DNA of 64,000 nucleotides from Symsagittifera roscoffensis (lineage: Eukaryota; Xenacoelomorpha; Acoela; Convolutidae): assembly GCF_963678635.1 (NCBI RefSeq), contig NC_087070.1, positions 33,245,955 through 33,309,954 on the forward strand. Direction: 5' to 3'. Both the position numbers and the translations under genes were made by a program. Under the pieces are notes generated by a model that saw nothing but the letters and a program-made list of their open reading frames with translations, was not told the origin of the DNA and searched no databases. Below are positions 47,671-56,800 of this stretch, piece by piece; within the stretch, counting starts at the first letter, position 1; the number at the start of each line of letters is the position of its first letter.

Positions 47671-48929
47671 TTTTTTTTCAATTAAAACTATGTTCTTTAT
47701 AGTATTCTTCTATAGAAATAATCAAGAGGACTGTGGCTAGTGCAAAGAAGGTTATTGCTTTTTTTATGCACTTACATATGGTCAAAATTAGGGAATTTTG
47801 AAAAATTAGAAAAATTACGGAAAGAAGAAGGATGCCCTTCTTATTAAATAAATGTCCTAAGTTAGTTGTACCTGAAGAGGTGGTTCAGGATTTTTGAGAA
47901 AACACAATAGGCCTTTATGAGCAATTGGAAGATTACAAAGAAGCTGTAAAAAACTGAAGAAAGGAGAAAGGATATTTCTTAAGTATTTATTATGAAAAAA
48001 GACAAAGTTGAAAAAAAGTTGCAATAAGTAGAACAAATTTTAATATGATTGTATTGAAATCTTGAATTGATCGAGAGAGAAGCATTTGAGAATTGATTTG
48101 GTTCGTCAAAAATATTTTTGTTTTTTGAGTTGGAAATCGAGTGTGGTCGGAGTGTTCATTGACTTTTGACAAGTGGGTTGGATATTGGCAATTTGTGATG
48201 AAGAAAAGTCTGATGGTCTAGGAAAGAGCATCCTTGTTTTGTTTTTATTTACTGGATGGCTAATGATTTTTATGAGATTATATCGACTTTAGGCTAATTG
48301 ATCATGTCGGATTTTGTCTTTAGGCTTATCTTTAATGGGGGAATAGTGCTGTATAAGCTGGGACAATATTATTGATGTTTATATAGGTGATAGGAGAGTG
48401 TTGTAACATTTATAGGTTGTTTAATTGGATTGTCAAATAAAAGCGTATTGCTCATTTTTAACCAGTAGGTCTGGTAATTACAGTTTTATGTCCAATTGAT
48501 GTTTGCAAATTGTCGGCTAGTGAAGTGGTGCAAAATGTGATGATGTTTCGAGATGATTTTGATTGGTTGAACTTGAACTAGTTTGTTCAATGATTTATTA
48601 ATAAAGAAAATGATATAATTCAAAATAATCTGAGTTTATTGAAAGTGTTTTTATTTAATCAGGGATTTGTTTCTGAAATTCTTTTTTCTACAATATTTTA
48701 GATTGTGGAATGGTTTTATAATCTTTTCGAGGTTGATTTCGGGGTCGTGATGTTTTACGTTGTTGTGATTTATTGTGGTAGAATTTTTTCTTCTAGTTTA
48801 GGATTAAGTTTTTTTTGCAGGTTTATTCTTTTGATTAATCATTGTATCTTCTTGTGGAGTGGTTTTAATCATTTGTTTTTTTTTTATTTTTATTAAAATT
48901 GATGAGTGATTGAATTGATGGTTTTCTTT

Positions 48930-50033
48930 TTGGTCATTCAAACTTTTGTACAATTCTTAATCCTGTAAAGGAGTATAATCGCGTTAATTCGCGAAGAGTG
49001 TATTCTTTTGAGTGATATGACACAAGACTGTTTCTATGTTGAATTATTCTTTCTGTTTAAGAATCAGTAAGTTCAAAAGTAACGTCAGTGGGTTTGTCAT
49101 TTTTTTGATATGGTCTTTTTTGTATAGGTTGTATTCTTTCAGGTATTTATTTTTGTGTTATATTATTTGGAATTACATGATTTGTACCAATTTTTAAATT
49201 TTTAGCTCGTGTTAAAGGTGACATTATTTGTGATTGAATCTTTTGTCTTTGTAAAAGCTTTTGAGCTTTTTTTGATATAGTTCAATGTGTTTTGTTTATT
49301 TCGATTTGGAACCCAATCGGTATGCCTTCCAGAGGTTAATTTTAGGACTTTTGGATGGTGAAAATGATCTTCTTTGTCTGTATGTATTGTTAAATCATGA
49401 CAAATTGAATCTTTAGTAGGTTGGCAATAAATTTGTGCGTTTTTTGAGGAGTTTGTTTTGAGCAATTTTAGTTTCCGTGGTTTTTGATTGAAAACCTTTT
49501 CAGATGGTGATAGTCCTAAGGATGTTGTTTTTTTGTGAATTATAAGCTAATGGAAATAGTTTTACGTCAGCTGACCATTCAGTGTAATTAGTATCGTTTC
49601 CATTTATGATACATCTAAGATATTCCCGTAAGAACGGTTCATACCTTCAACTAAACCATTAGTCCATGTGGAATGAGATGCTCGGGGTTTATTTTTAATC
49701 TTAGAATGATGGCATAATGTGATGATATCATTGTTTATGAATTCAGTGCCATTGTCTGTAACAAGGATTTCGGGTAAACCAATTTTGGCTATCCAATATT
49801 CGTAGAGTGTTGTACATGCATAATAAGCATTACAATGAAGTATTGGGTTAAGTGCTACGTAGTGGGTAAATGTATAATATATTATCATAATATATGAGGT
49901 ATGGGGCCTTTTGTATCAAATGATACGCTGCGGTTGAAAAATAAGCTCTGTCCTTTAAAGTCTGGTTGTTCTGCCAATTGTTTTTTGTGTGAAAATAATT
50001 ACTACCTTGAAATGTTATGCAATAATTACACAA
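48930..50033 (-). pseudogene. Gypsy-type integrase, full-length but decayed
   Basis: In minus-strand order this shows a possible zinc-binding CxxC (CNYC, about 50020-50032), then the catalytic core at 49888-49604. The core contains THYVALNP, IGLPEILVTDNGTEF and WTNGLVEGMNRS. Asp (49754-49756) and Glu (49646-49648) are separated by 35 residues, the retroviral/Ty3 DD35E spacing. The first catalytic Asp is replaced by Tyr at 49874-49876. The post-core frame 49465-49202 follows, then a GPY/F-like module reading RPY at 49108-49116. Integrase would insert element cDNA into the host genome. This copy cannot be active. Confidence 0.8.
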
Positions 50034-50281
50034 AATTGTTATCGTAATTGGTACATTTGCAAAAGAGCAAATGCACTTTATTCAAAGTTTTTGAATAAAG
50101 ATTCAATATGTTTTTTTCTTATTCTACACGTCTTTAGTATGTAAAAGATATGAGACTTGAAATGCTAGAAGTATCATTTTCAACGGTAGACAGTGTACTT
50201 AAAGTTGTCTTTTTACAGGGTCAAGGTTTTGGTTTTTTGTAGTAATTCCATTGTTAAATTTTCTGTAACTGGTAAAAAAAA
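50034..50281 (-). other. Linker between RNase H and integrase
   Basis: Frameshifted minus-strand sequence. The His pair expected for an HHCC zinc finger cannot be read in one frame. A tandem-like ATTCAAAGTTTTTGAATAAA near 50080 forms a short hairpin. No separate gene. Confidence 0.35.
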
Positions 50282-51850
50282 AATTTATTTTCGGTTTTTT
50301 AGAGGTATTTTATCTAAGGGGTCCTGTAAATTGAAAACTTTGTTTATGGTGTATTTCGAATTTATATCTGGTGTTCTTGGTAAATTTATACTATGAAACA
50401 AGTTAATTTCTTTTTCTATTAAAGGGAATAGGTTTTTTCCATAAAGTTTTTCCTTAGGTGATTTCTGTTGTGTTTTGTTTTTGATCCATGATGAGTATGG
50501 TTTTGGTTTAAGGGTAGATTTCTCTAACAAATCTATTTCGTTTTGGTTATCTTGGCAATCAAAAAGTAATGGAAAAGTGTGTAATTTGTTTATCTGTTTG
50601 TTAACGAGATCGGATTTTATTGCATATTTGCATTCCAATCGTGGCGCTGTTTCGTCTTTTGAAAAGAAAAATTTTATAATTTATGCTATTTTTATGGTTG
50701 TTTTCCTTTTTATGATTTCAGGTGATGTGTTTCGACTAAGTGAGTCCAGTAAGCCAAGGTTTTTTCCTGCGGTTCAATTTGTATGTAAGTTTGGAAATTT
50801 CAGTAAGATAAGTTGAAATCTATAAACTCTATGGTTTGGATTTGACTTTTGTGTAAGTAGAAAAATTATAGATTTTCGATCTGTAAATAAAATTGTTGGT
50901 TGTTTTCATGCGGAGATTAAAAGTTCATATTCTGTGAGAGCATATATTATGGCTGTACATTGTCTCAAAATTGTAGAGAGTCTAAGTTCGGCTTGTGTAA
51001 ATAGCCTTGAGTTTGCTGAGATAAGATTCATTTTATTTGTACTTTTATAGGATTGTAATAGTGCTGCGCCAATTCCAAAGTTTAGAGCGTCACAGATAGC
51101 AAAAAAAAGTTGATCTGGATCTGGGATCGTATTTGATATCTGTTCTGTGAGGATAACTTTTTTTTCATCAAAACTTTTTTGGTGATCTAAAGTCCATTCA
51201 AAAATATTTCGCCGTCTAATAATATAGTAAAAAAGTTGTAGATATGGATGCATTTAAAAGAACAATTTATTTAAAAAATTTAGTATCCCAAGAATTTATT
51301 GGGTTTTTCTTTTTTTGATGGAGGTTCAAGTTTCAGTATAGCATCTATTTGCGGTTTTAATGGAGTGTTTTTTTCCTTCAATAATATGTCCGAGGAATTT
51401 AACACGACTAAGAAAAAATATGATTTCTCCCGGGCTACTTTCATCTTTTCTTCCAGTAATTTCTGATGGTATTTTAATACTATTTTAAACATTTCGTGTT
51501 TTGATTGACATTGTATAAAAACATCGTTAAGGTTACTGATAAAATTTTTTACTAAAATTTAGTTGTAGGAAAATTTTGCTCAAAAAGGCTGATAAAACTG
51601 CTTGTCCGACGGAAATGCCATAGAACAGTCTAATAATTTCGTATTGATGGTTGCCATTGACGATTTGTGTTAGACGTCGTGATTGTTCAGCTAGTGGCAT
51701 TTGATTCTATGCGCTGTAAAATTTCCAATTTTTAGTTAATATTTCCTGGTACGGTTCTATGGGCAAATCTACTATATAATTAAATGCGGGCTTCATTATC
51801 TCGCCATTCTTAAGCTTTTTATACGTAATAATTTTGCATGTTTAACGAAA
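50282..51850 (-). pseudogene. Gypsy-type reverse transcriptase and RNase H, decayed
   Basis: In minus-strand order: RT palm sequence (EPYQEILTKNWKFYSA, a stop, then LFYGISVGQAVLSAFLSKIF, about 51780-51555), then the YxDD position, which reads NLND (51523-51534) after a one-base frame change in an A run near 51548. The RT thumb/connection is 51492-51280 and the RNase H start is 51253-50906 (FEWTLDHQKSF, CDALNFGIGAALLQ). The RNase H tail contains NPNHRVYRFQLILLKFPNL (about 50800), and the pre-integrase region is 50638-50285. The enzymes would copy element RNA to DNA. Domain order RT-RNase H-integrase is that of Ty3/gypsy. The plus frame 50475-50816 is a shadow. Confidence 0.8.
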
Positions 51851-52248
51851 GAGTTTTTGCACGTTTAAGCTTTATCGTATCTTGCAAGGCTTAAGACTTT
51901 TTGTCAATTTTCCAGTTTGAATTCAGTAGTTATTCAACCGAGATTTAAGCAGCCCAGTAGTTGGACACTGTCAAAATTCCCCAAGAGTTGCGATTTTGGC
52001 CTACAATTAAAAAGGTTCAACACCTTTTAGTAAACAAGTGCGACGGTTTTTGTGATTTTTAGAGAAGCTTTTAGGAAAACACAAGCTACAAAATATTTTC
52101 AAGACCTAGAAACTCCCAGCCCTGTAGTTGGGTGCTGTCAGGTATTCCCAAGGATTGCAAATCTTGTCTCTAAATGTGATGGCCTAAAAATTTATTTGGT
52201 TCTCTATGTTTTTATGATTTGCTCTGATTATCCTGTAGTTTTTTGTCT
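51851..52248. other. Interrupted Gag-Pol junction with a 47-bp imperfect direct repeat
   Basis: Neither the protease active-site motif (DSG/DTG) nor continuous coding is visible between the Gag zinc knuckle and RT. Instead CAGTAGTTGGACACTGTCA (about 51956) recurs as CTGTAGTTGGGTGCTGTCA (about 52122), followed in both cases by ATTCCCCAAGAGTTGC or ATTCCCAAGGATTGC-like sequence. This looks like foreign DNA inserted where the protease should be. The 77-codon plus frame at 52052-52285 is not supported by any similarity I recognise. Confidence 0.45.
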
Positions 52249-53140
52249 GCATTCAGCACTTCTATGTCCAAATCTACGAAAATAATTGCACCATTTTTTG
52301 AATGATGGTTTACCTTCGAAATTCGGGTTCTTTTCGCAGATGTTTAATACTTTAGTGTATTTTTCTGCTAGTTCAATGTCAGAGTCCTACCTAAATAGTA
52401 TTTGTTTGTGAAGTTGTTGTTTCAATGTAGTTTTGAAAAATTTCTGTTTTTTTCTAACTTCATGTTGAAATCGGTTTTTTTCTACTTGAACTACTAATTT
52501 TGGAAATTCTATGTCGGATTCTTGAATTGAAGAAGGATGTGAGGCTTTCTATTTTATTGCAATCTCACGTGGTTGTGGTGTTAGAGTCATTTTGGTGTTT
52601 TTGTAATGGAATAACACAAACATATGCTGTTCTGATGCAATAAGCTTTTTGTACTAATGTTTCATTTCTAAATGCTCGTTGTTTAATTTCTTTGCGCAAG
52701 ACTCTTTGATATTGCTTATTTCTTTCAGAGTCGATCATTTTGAAAATGTTTGTGTGAATTTTTTCCAGTCTGATTTAATTTTAACTGAAAACCAAGGTTG
52801 GGCGACGCCATCAAGTGTGGTTTGGATTAGAGCTGTGCGTCTATGTATTCAATTTTGATTGAATGGTGTATTTATTGGTTCAGGTCATATAAATCAAATT
52901 AAGTTAGCTATGCCTGCATTTAAAAAGTCTTCGACTAAGTATTCAGGGTCTGTTCCTGTGAAAACTTTTAGTGGTTTTATTGAAGATATAGATGATCCAC
53001 CCATATTTTATGGATTCCTAGTCAATTGGAGCGGTTCTGCTCTGTTTGGTGTTTGAAAAAAATTTGTAGATTGAGTCTTTGTGATTTCATGTTGTAGATA
53101 ATTTGTAAGGGAATTCCAATTTGCATTTGATTTGGTTGGT
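52249..53140 (-). pseudogene. Gag capsid and nucleocapsid region, decayed
   Basis: The minus-strand reading resembles retrotransposon Gag: KVFTGTDPEYLVEDFLNAGI (about 52995-52910), HRRTALIQTTLDGVAQPWFS and SKMIDSERNKQYQRVLRKEI. There are at least four in-frame stops and a frameshift. The nucleocapsid zinc knuckle at 52249-52290 reads CNYFRRFGHRSAEC, so the second Cys of the CCHC motif is Phe. Gag would form the particle and the knuckle would bind RNA. The plus frame 52859-53056 is a shadow. Confidence 0.75.
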
Positions 53141-55054
53141 TGTTTTTTCGTATTCATAATATTTTGAAATTATTATTATTTTGATTGAAAATTATTATTA
53201 TTTTTTGCTGAATTTTGTCTTGGAGGAAGATTTTGTCATGATTGTCGTGGTTGTTGCTTTCGTGTATAAGTTTCAAAAAAATCTGGTTGACAATTAGGAT
53301 CTGCTTGATCAAAATTCCAATTCTTGTCTGTTGGATTATTATAGAAACGTTGTTGGTATTGGTTAAAATAGTCACCATCTTCTGAATAGTGTGGTTGATT
53401 TCTCGTGAATTGTTTAATGGTTATATATTTATTTTGTTGATAAAAATGGAAAATTTTCGCTACGGTCTGTAGTAGGTTGTTGATGATCATTAAAGAAAAC
53501 TGGACGTGATGTGGTGTCTGTTGATTGCAAGAGTGTTTTCGCGGCTGATTTTGATTGTTCATATAGGAGGATTTTGTTATTTGTCTTTTTGTAAGGACCT
53601 GAAAAGTATTTCTTTTCTGAGGTTTTTGTTTATTTGTTTGTCGTGCTTTTTTTGTTGGTCGTGCCTCTTTTGTTGGTCTTTATGTTTGATAGTTCATTTA
53701 AGAAAATTGTGGAACAACAGATGGTCTTAATGATGATTGGATAGTTGTCTGTGGGAATGGAGTATTTTTATTATGTGTCGTAGTGAGTGTAGGATGGATG
53801 CGTGCATTGTTTCAACTATTTCTTCGTTAATAAAGTGTGATAGGGTTTCAATATCTTGTTGTGTAAGATTTCTTGTTCCGTTAATGTTTTCTTGTGTGTT
53901 ACTGAAAGTAAAATTTTAACTATTATTTTCTGTTCTATCAGTGAACCTTGCGTTATAATTTAAACGTGTTGCATCAATAGTAACTGGAATTATTCTTACA
54001 TTTACAGAAATAGTCGTGATTGTTGCACTTGATTCATTGGTTTTTATATTAAAAAATGAGGAATGAGACCATTCGGGGTACCAAAAACAATCTGTTTGAT
54101 CAGCTAGTATGATTTCATCGTTTGAGTTTTGTGGTCGAACACATTTTCTTGATGTTGAAATGAAATCTATATTGTAAACAAAGTTATCGATTATGAACCA
54201 TGCTAATATTCGCTGTAAGTCTCATTTCAGATTTTGTGCTAAACCAGTATTATTGAGGTTTCCACGGATTGTATCTAAGAATTTTGAGTAGGTTAACTTC
54301 TTGTCTTACAGTTGAAGGTCGGGAAGTTTGGAGTTGTGAATCTATTTGTGTTTTTTACAATTCACATATAGATACAGAACTATAAATACTAGAAAAAACA
54401 CCGTTTGTAAAGACTTGAAATTGCTCTTTGTGACTTTTGATGTTGTATACTTTTTATGTATTCTGTAAAGACTTTTGAAAACTCTATACCTATGTCATCT
54501 GTTTTTATTTGGTGTGATTTTTGGTTTTGTTGTGTTGGTTTATTTTCAATTGTGAAATTTTTGTAGTGTGAGGTGATATCATACATGCTTTTAATATAGT
54601 GATCAAGAATCTGTCTTTGTAAATTTATTTCGGGTTTGCATGGGCTATTTCCTCTTTCCAAAAAACTAACAATTAAGTTGTGACAAAATTATACTTGTCC
54701 TCGAGCGGGATCAATTTGTGGATGGATAACAAAGGAAATTTTTGAGACATCGTCGAACTTTTTGTCGTATTTGATCAGGTTCTGTGTCTTAGAATTGTCA
54801 ATGTGTATTTTTCAATTTGTCTTATTCCAGTTGTATTGCGAGTTTGTTAATATATGATTTCTTAACTCTGTGTTTGCTTTAAGTGATGCTGGTGATGGAA
54901 ATGCTGAGTCAAGAAGTTTTTGCTGATCTTTTGAGTTGATTTTCTCTATGAAGGCTTTTAGATTTTGAAGTTCTTGCTTTGTTGTTCTGTCTGATTCCGA
55001 AACTGCGTTACGTGTTTTTTAAAAATTTCGTTTGATATTTTTATGTTTAACCAT
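53141..55054 (-). pseudogene. N-terminal Gag region, Asn/Gln-rich, decayed
   Basis: A start codon at 55052-55054 (MVKHKNIKRNF) follows the leader. After one stop, an open stretch contains KQELQNLKAFIEKINSKDQQ and ISFVIHPQIDPARGQV, to about 54690. Later frames are 54661-54389 (starting MERGNSPCKPEINLQRQILD) and a stretch with NLTQQDIETLSHFINEE (about 53860). An Asn/Gln-rich frame at 53562-53236 (NQPHYSEDGDYFNQYQQRF) lies just before the capsid region. The several frames look like one ORF broken by stops and indels. Plus-strand frames 53506-53919 are shadows. Confidence 0.55.
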
Positions 55055-55568
55055 TATTGTATTTTTCCTTGATTGTTTTTCCCCCTAAACCTAACGAAAA
55101 AATATACTATTATCTGATTTTTGTAATTTTAAATAGAAGAAATTTTTTTTTTAATTTCTAATTTATTTAACTGCAGATTTGGAAAGAAAATGACGTTGCA
55201 TCTTTTTTATCAGGCGTTAGTATTGCATATATTAGGCTATAAAGCACCAAGTAGGTTTTTGAAGAGTTTTTTTTCATATGATTTCCATGTTAAAAGGAAT
55301 ATCTAAATCTACTGCATAAAATATTCTGAATCAAATACTTGTTGCGGTTTTTGTCGTACTATCATGTAGTAGGTCGGTCCGTCGTTTGATCGTTGTTCAA
55401 GCCGCGATTTCGGTTTCGTGCAAAAATTTTTATTTCTTGTATTAATTGAAAAATTGGAGTAAATCCATTGAGACGTAGAGAAAGTTCTATAAAATTGTCT
55501 GTTTCGTCTAACATTTTGCAATTTTGCTATTGTCTATTTCTAATTTTAATTACTAAACCATGGTTAGG
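55055..55568 (-). other. Untranslated leader between 5' LTR and gag
   Basis: Lies between the LTR edge (55569) and the Gag start codon. The minus-strand sequence next to the LTR includes CCATGGTTTAGTAATTAAAA. TGGTTTAGT is a possible but unproven tRNA primer-binding site, offset about 10 bp from the LTR edge. The minus frame at 55521-55309 (70 codons, Arg/Gln-rich) is not recognised. The remainder is A/T-rich and noncoding. Confidence 0.35.
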
Positions 55569-55703
55569 TACGAGGTACTGTGCTCATAGAGTAATTTCAT
55601 GTAAGGTCTACCGTCTTTTCATCTTATTTTTGGCCGGATCGATTCGTGCATTTTCTTTGTCTAACACTAGTCTTAAACTTTCTCTTATATCTCCTAGTCG
55701 CAA
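55569..55703 (-). repeat. 5' LTR of copy 2, truncated
   Basis: TACGAGGTACTGTGCTCAT begins the same R/U5 sequence as the 3' LTRs and extends to the TATA-like TCTTATATCTCCTAGTC (about 55683-55699). U3, including the palindrome and CCAAT box, is missing because foldback sequence starts at about 55704. The inferred promoter box is kept but its upstream control region is gone. Confidence 0.6.
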
Positions 55704-55980
55704 TTTTGTTCCGACTTTCATACAAAAATAACGGAATTCTTGTGCTCGGTGCGGGTTTTTTTCTTCAGACTATTTTCGACTTTTTAACTAGCCACTTTGG
55801 ATGGGGGTTTCAAGATTGCAAATTTGGGACAATTAACGCGCGATATATTTGGCGCTTTTAACGCGTAAGCTTAAAAATATTCCGTCTTAAAAACCGTTCC
55901 AAATTGGTTGAAAAAGGTTTATTTGCCATAATGGATTTGTTAAAAGAAAAAAAATCTATCTTCTTATACTTTATTTGCCC
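55704..55980. mobile_element. Foldback element fragment, left arm only
   Basis: TTTTGTTCCGACTTTCATAC matches the outer end of the arms at 3695 and 5850. CTTGTGCTCGG (about 55739) and the CG-rich ACGCGCGATATATTTGGCGC (about 55837) follow in arm order, through TTGCCATAATGG (about 55922). The terminal hairpin is decayed. The arm stops at about 55980, where satellite sequence begins, so the spacer and right arm are absent from the window. Confidence 0.55.
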
Positions 55981-55990
55981 GGGTTGAGGT

Positions 55991-56009
55991 GTTCGACTCA
56001 TGATTGAAC
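55991..56009 (-). repeat. Inverted monomer at the satellite edge
   Basis: GTTCGACTCATGATTGAAC is the reverse complement of GTTCAATCATGAGTCGAAC, one satellite monomer with a single change. It lies just outside the head-to-tail array, after which about 80 bp of diverged monomers lead into the regular repeats. It marks an orientation switch at the array boundary. Confidence 0.6.
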
Positions 56010-56800
56010 CGACACGGTCGAACGGAGTCCAATTTTCTTCGCAAATTAGGACGGTCGAACGAACACTATAGTCGAACAAAATCGAATCTTGGGTCGAACA
56101 GGGTCAAATCATGAGTCGAACACGGTTGAAAGAGTCGAACAGGGTCGAATCATGAGTCGAGCAGGGTCGAGTCATGAGTCGAACAGGGTCGAATCATGAG
56201 TCGAACAGTGTCGAATCATGAGTCGAACAGGGTCGAATCATGAGTCGAACAGGGTGGAATCATGAGTCGAACAGGGTCGAATCATGATTCGAACAGGATC
56301 TAATCATGATTCGAACAGGGTCTAATCATGAGTCGAACAAGGTCGAATCAGGATTCGAACGGGTTCGAATCATGAGTCGAACAGGGTCGAATCATGATTC
56401 GAACAGTGTCAAATCATGAGTCGAGCAGGGTCGAGTCATGAGTCGAACAGGGTCGAATCTTGAGTCGAACAGTGTCGAATCATGAGTCGAACAGGGTCGA
56501 ATCGTGAGTCGAACAGGGTGGAATCATGAGTCGAACAGGGTCGAATCATGAGTCGAACAGGATCTAATCATGATTCGAACAGGGTCGAATCATGAGTCGA
56601 ACAGGGTCGAATCAGGATTCGAACGGGTTCAAATCATGAGTCAAACAGCGTCGAATCATGATTCGAACAGTGTCGAATCATGGGTCGAATCATGAGTCGA
56701 AGAGGGTCGAATCATGAGTCGAACAGGGTCGAATCAAGAGTCGATCAGGGTCGAATCATGAGACGAACAGGGTCGAACCATGAGTCTAACAGGGTCGAAT

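Larger units (their letters stand above)
45540..49800. repeat. 2.13-kb tandem duplication in the integrase 3' region
   Basis: Unit 1 (about 45540-47672) and unit 2 (about 47673-49800) match at offsets of 2123-2133 bp: ORF tail 45857/47990, 46582/48705 and 47077/49202. At the junction, GGGTAAACC of unit 1 runs directly into TTTTTTTTTCAATTAAAAC, the T-rich start of unit 2. In the intact sequence at 49772 the same codons continue AATTTTGGC. Both partners are T-rich, so slippage or microhomology repair is likely. The units differ by only scattered substitutions. Confidence 0.8.

Noticed and set aside
50475-50816. 113-codon plus-strand ORF
   Set aside because: It is the complement of RNase H and pre-integrase coding sequence, which has clear similarity on the minus strand.
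52052-52285. 77-codon plus-strand ORF as a cargo gene of the insert
   Set aside because: No recognisable domain, and its 3' end overlaps the Gag zinc knuckle on the other strand.
55530-55568. Definite tRNA primer-binding site next to the 5' LTR
   Set aside because: TGGTTTAGTAATT begins with TGG but is offset from the LTR edge, and I could not match a tRNA 3' end with confidence.
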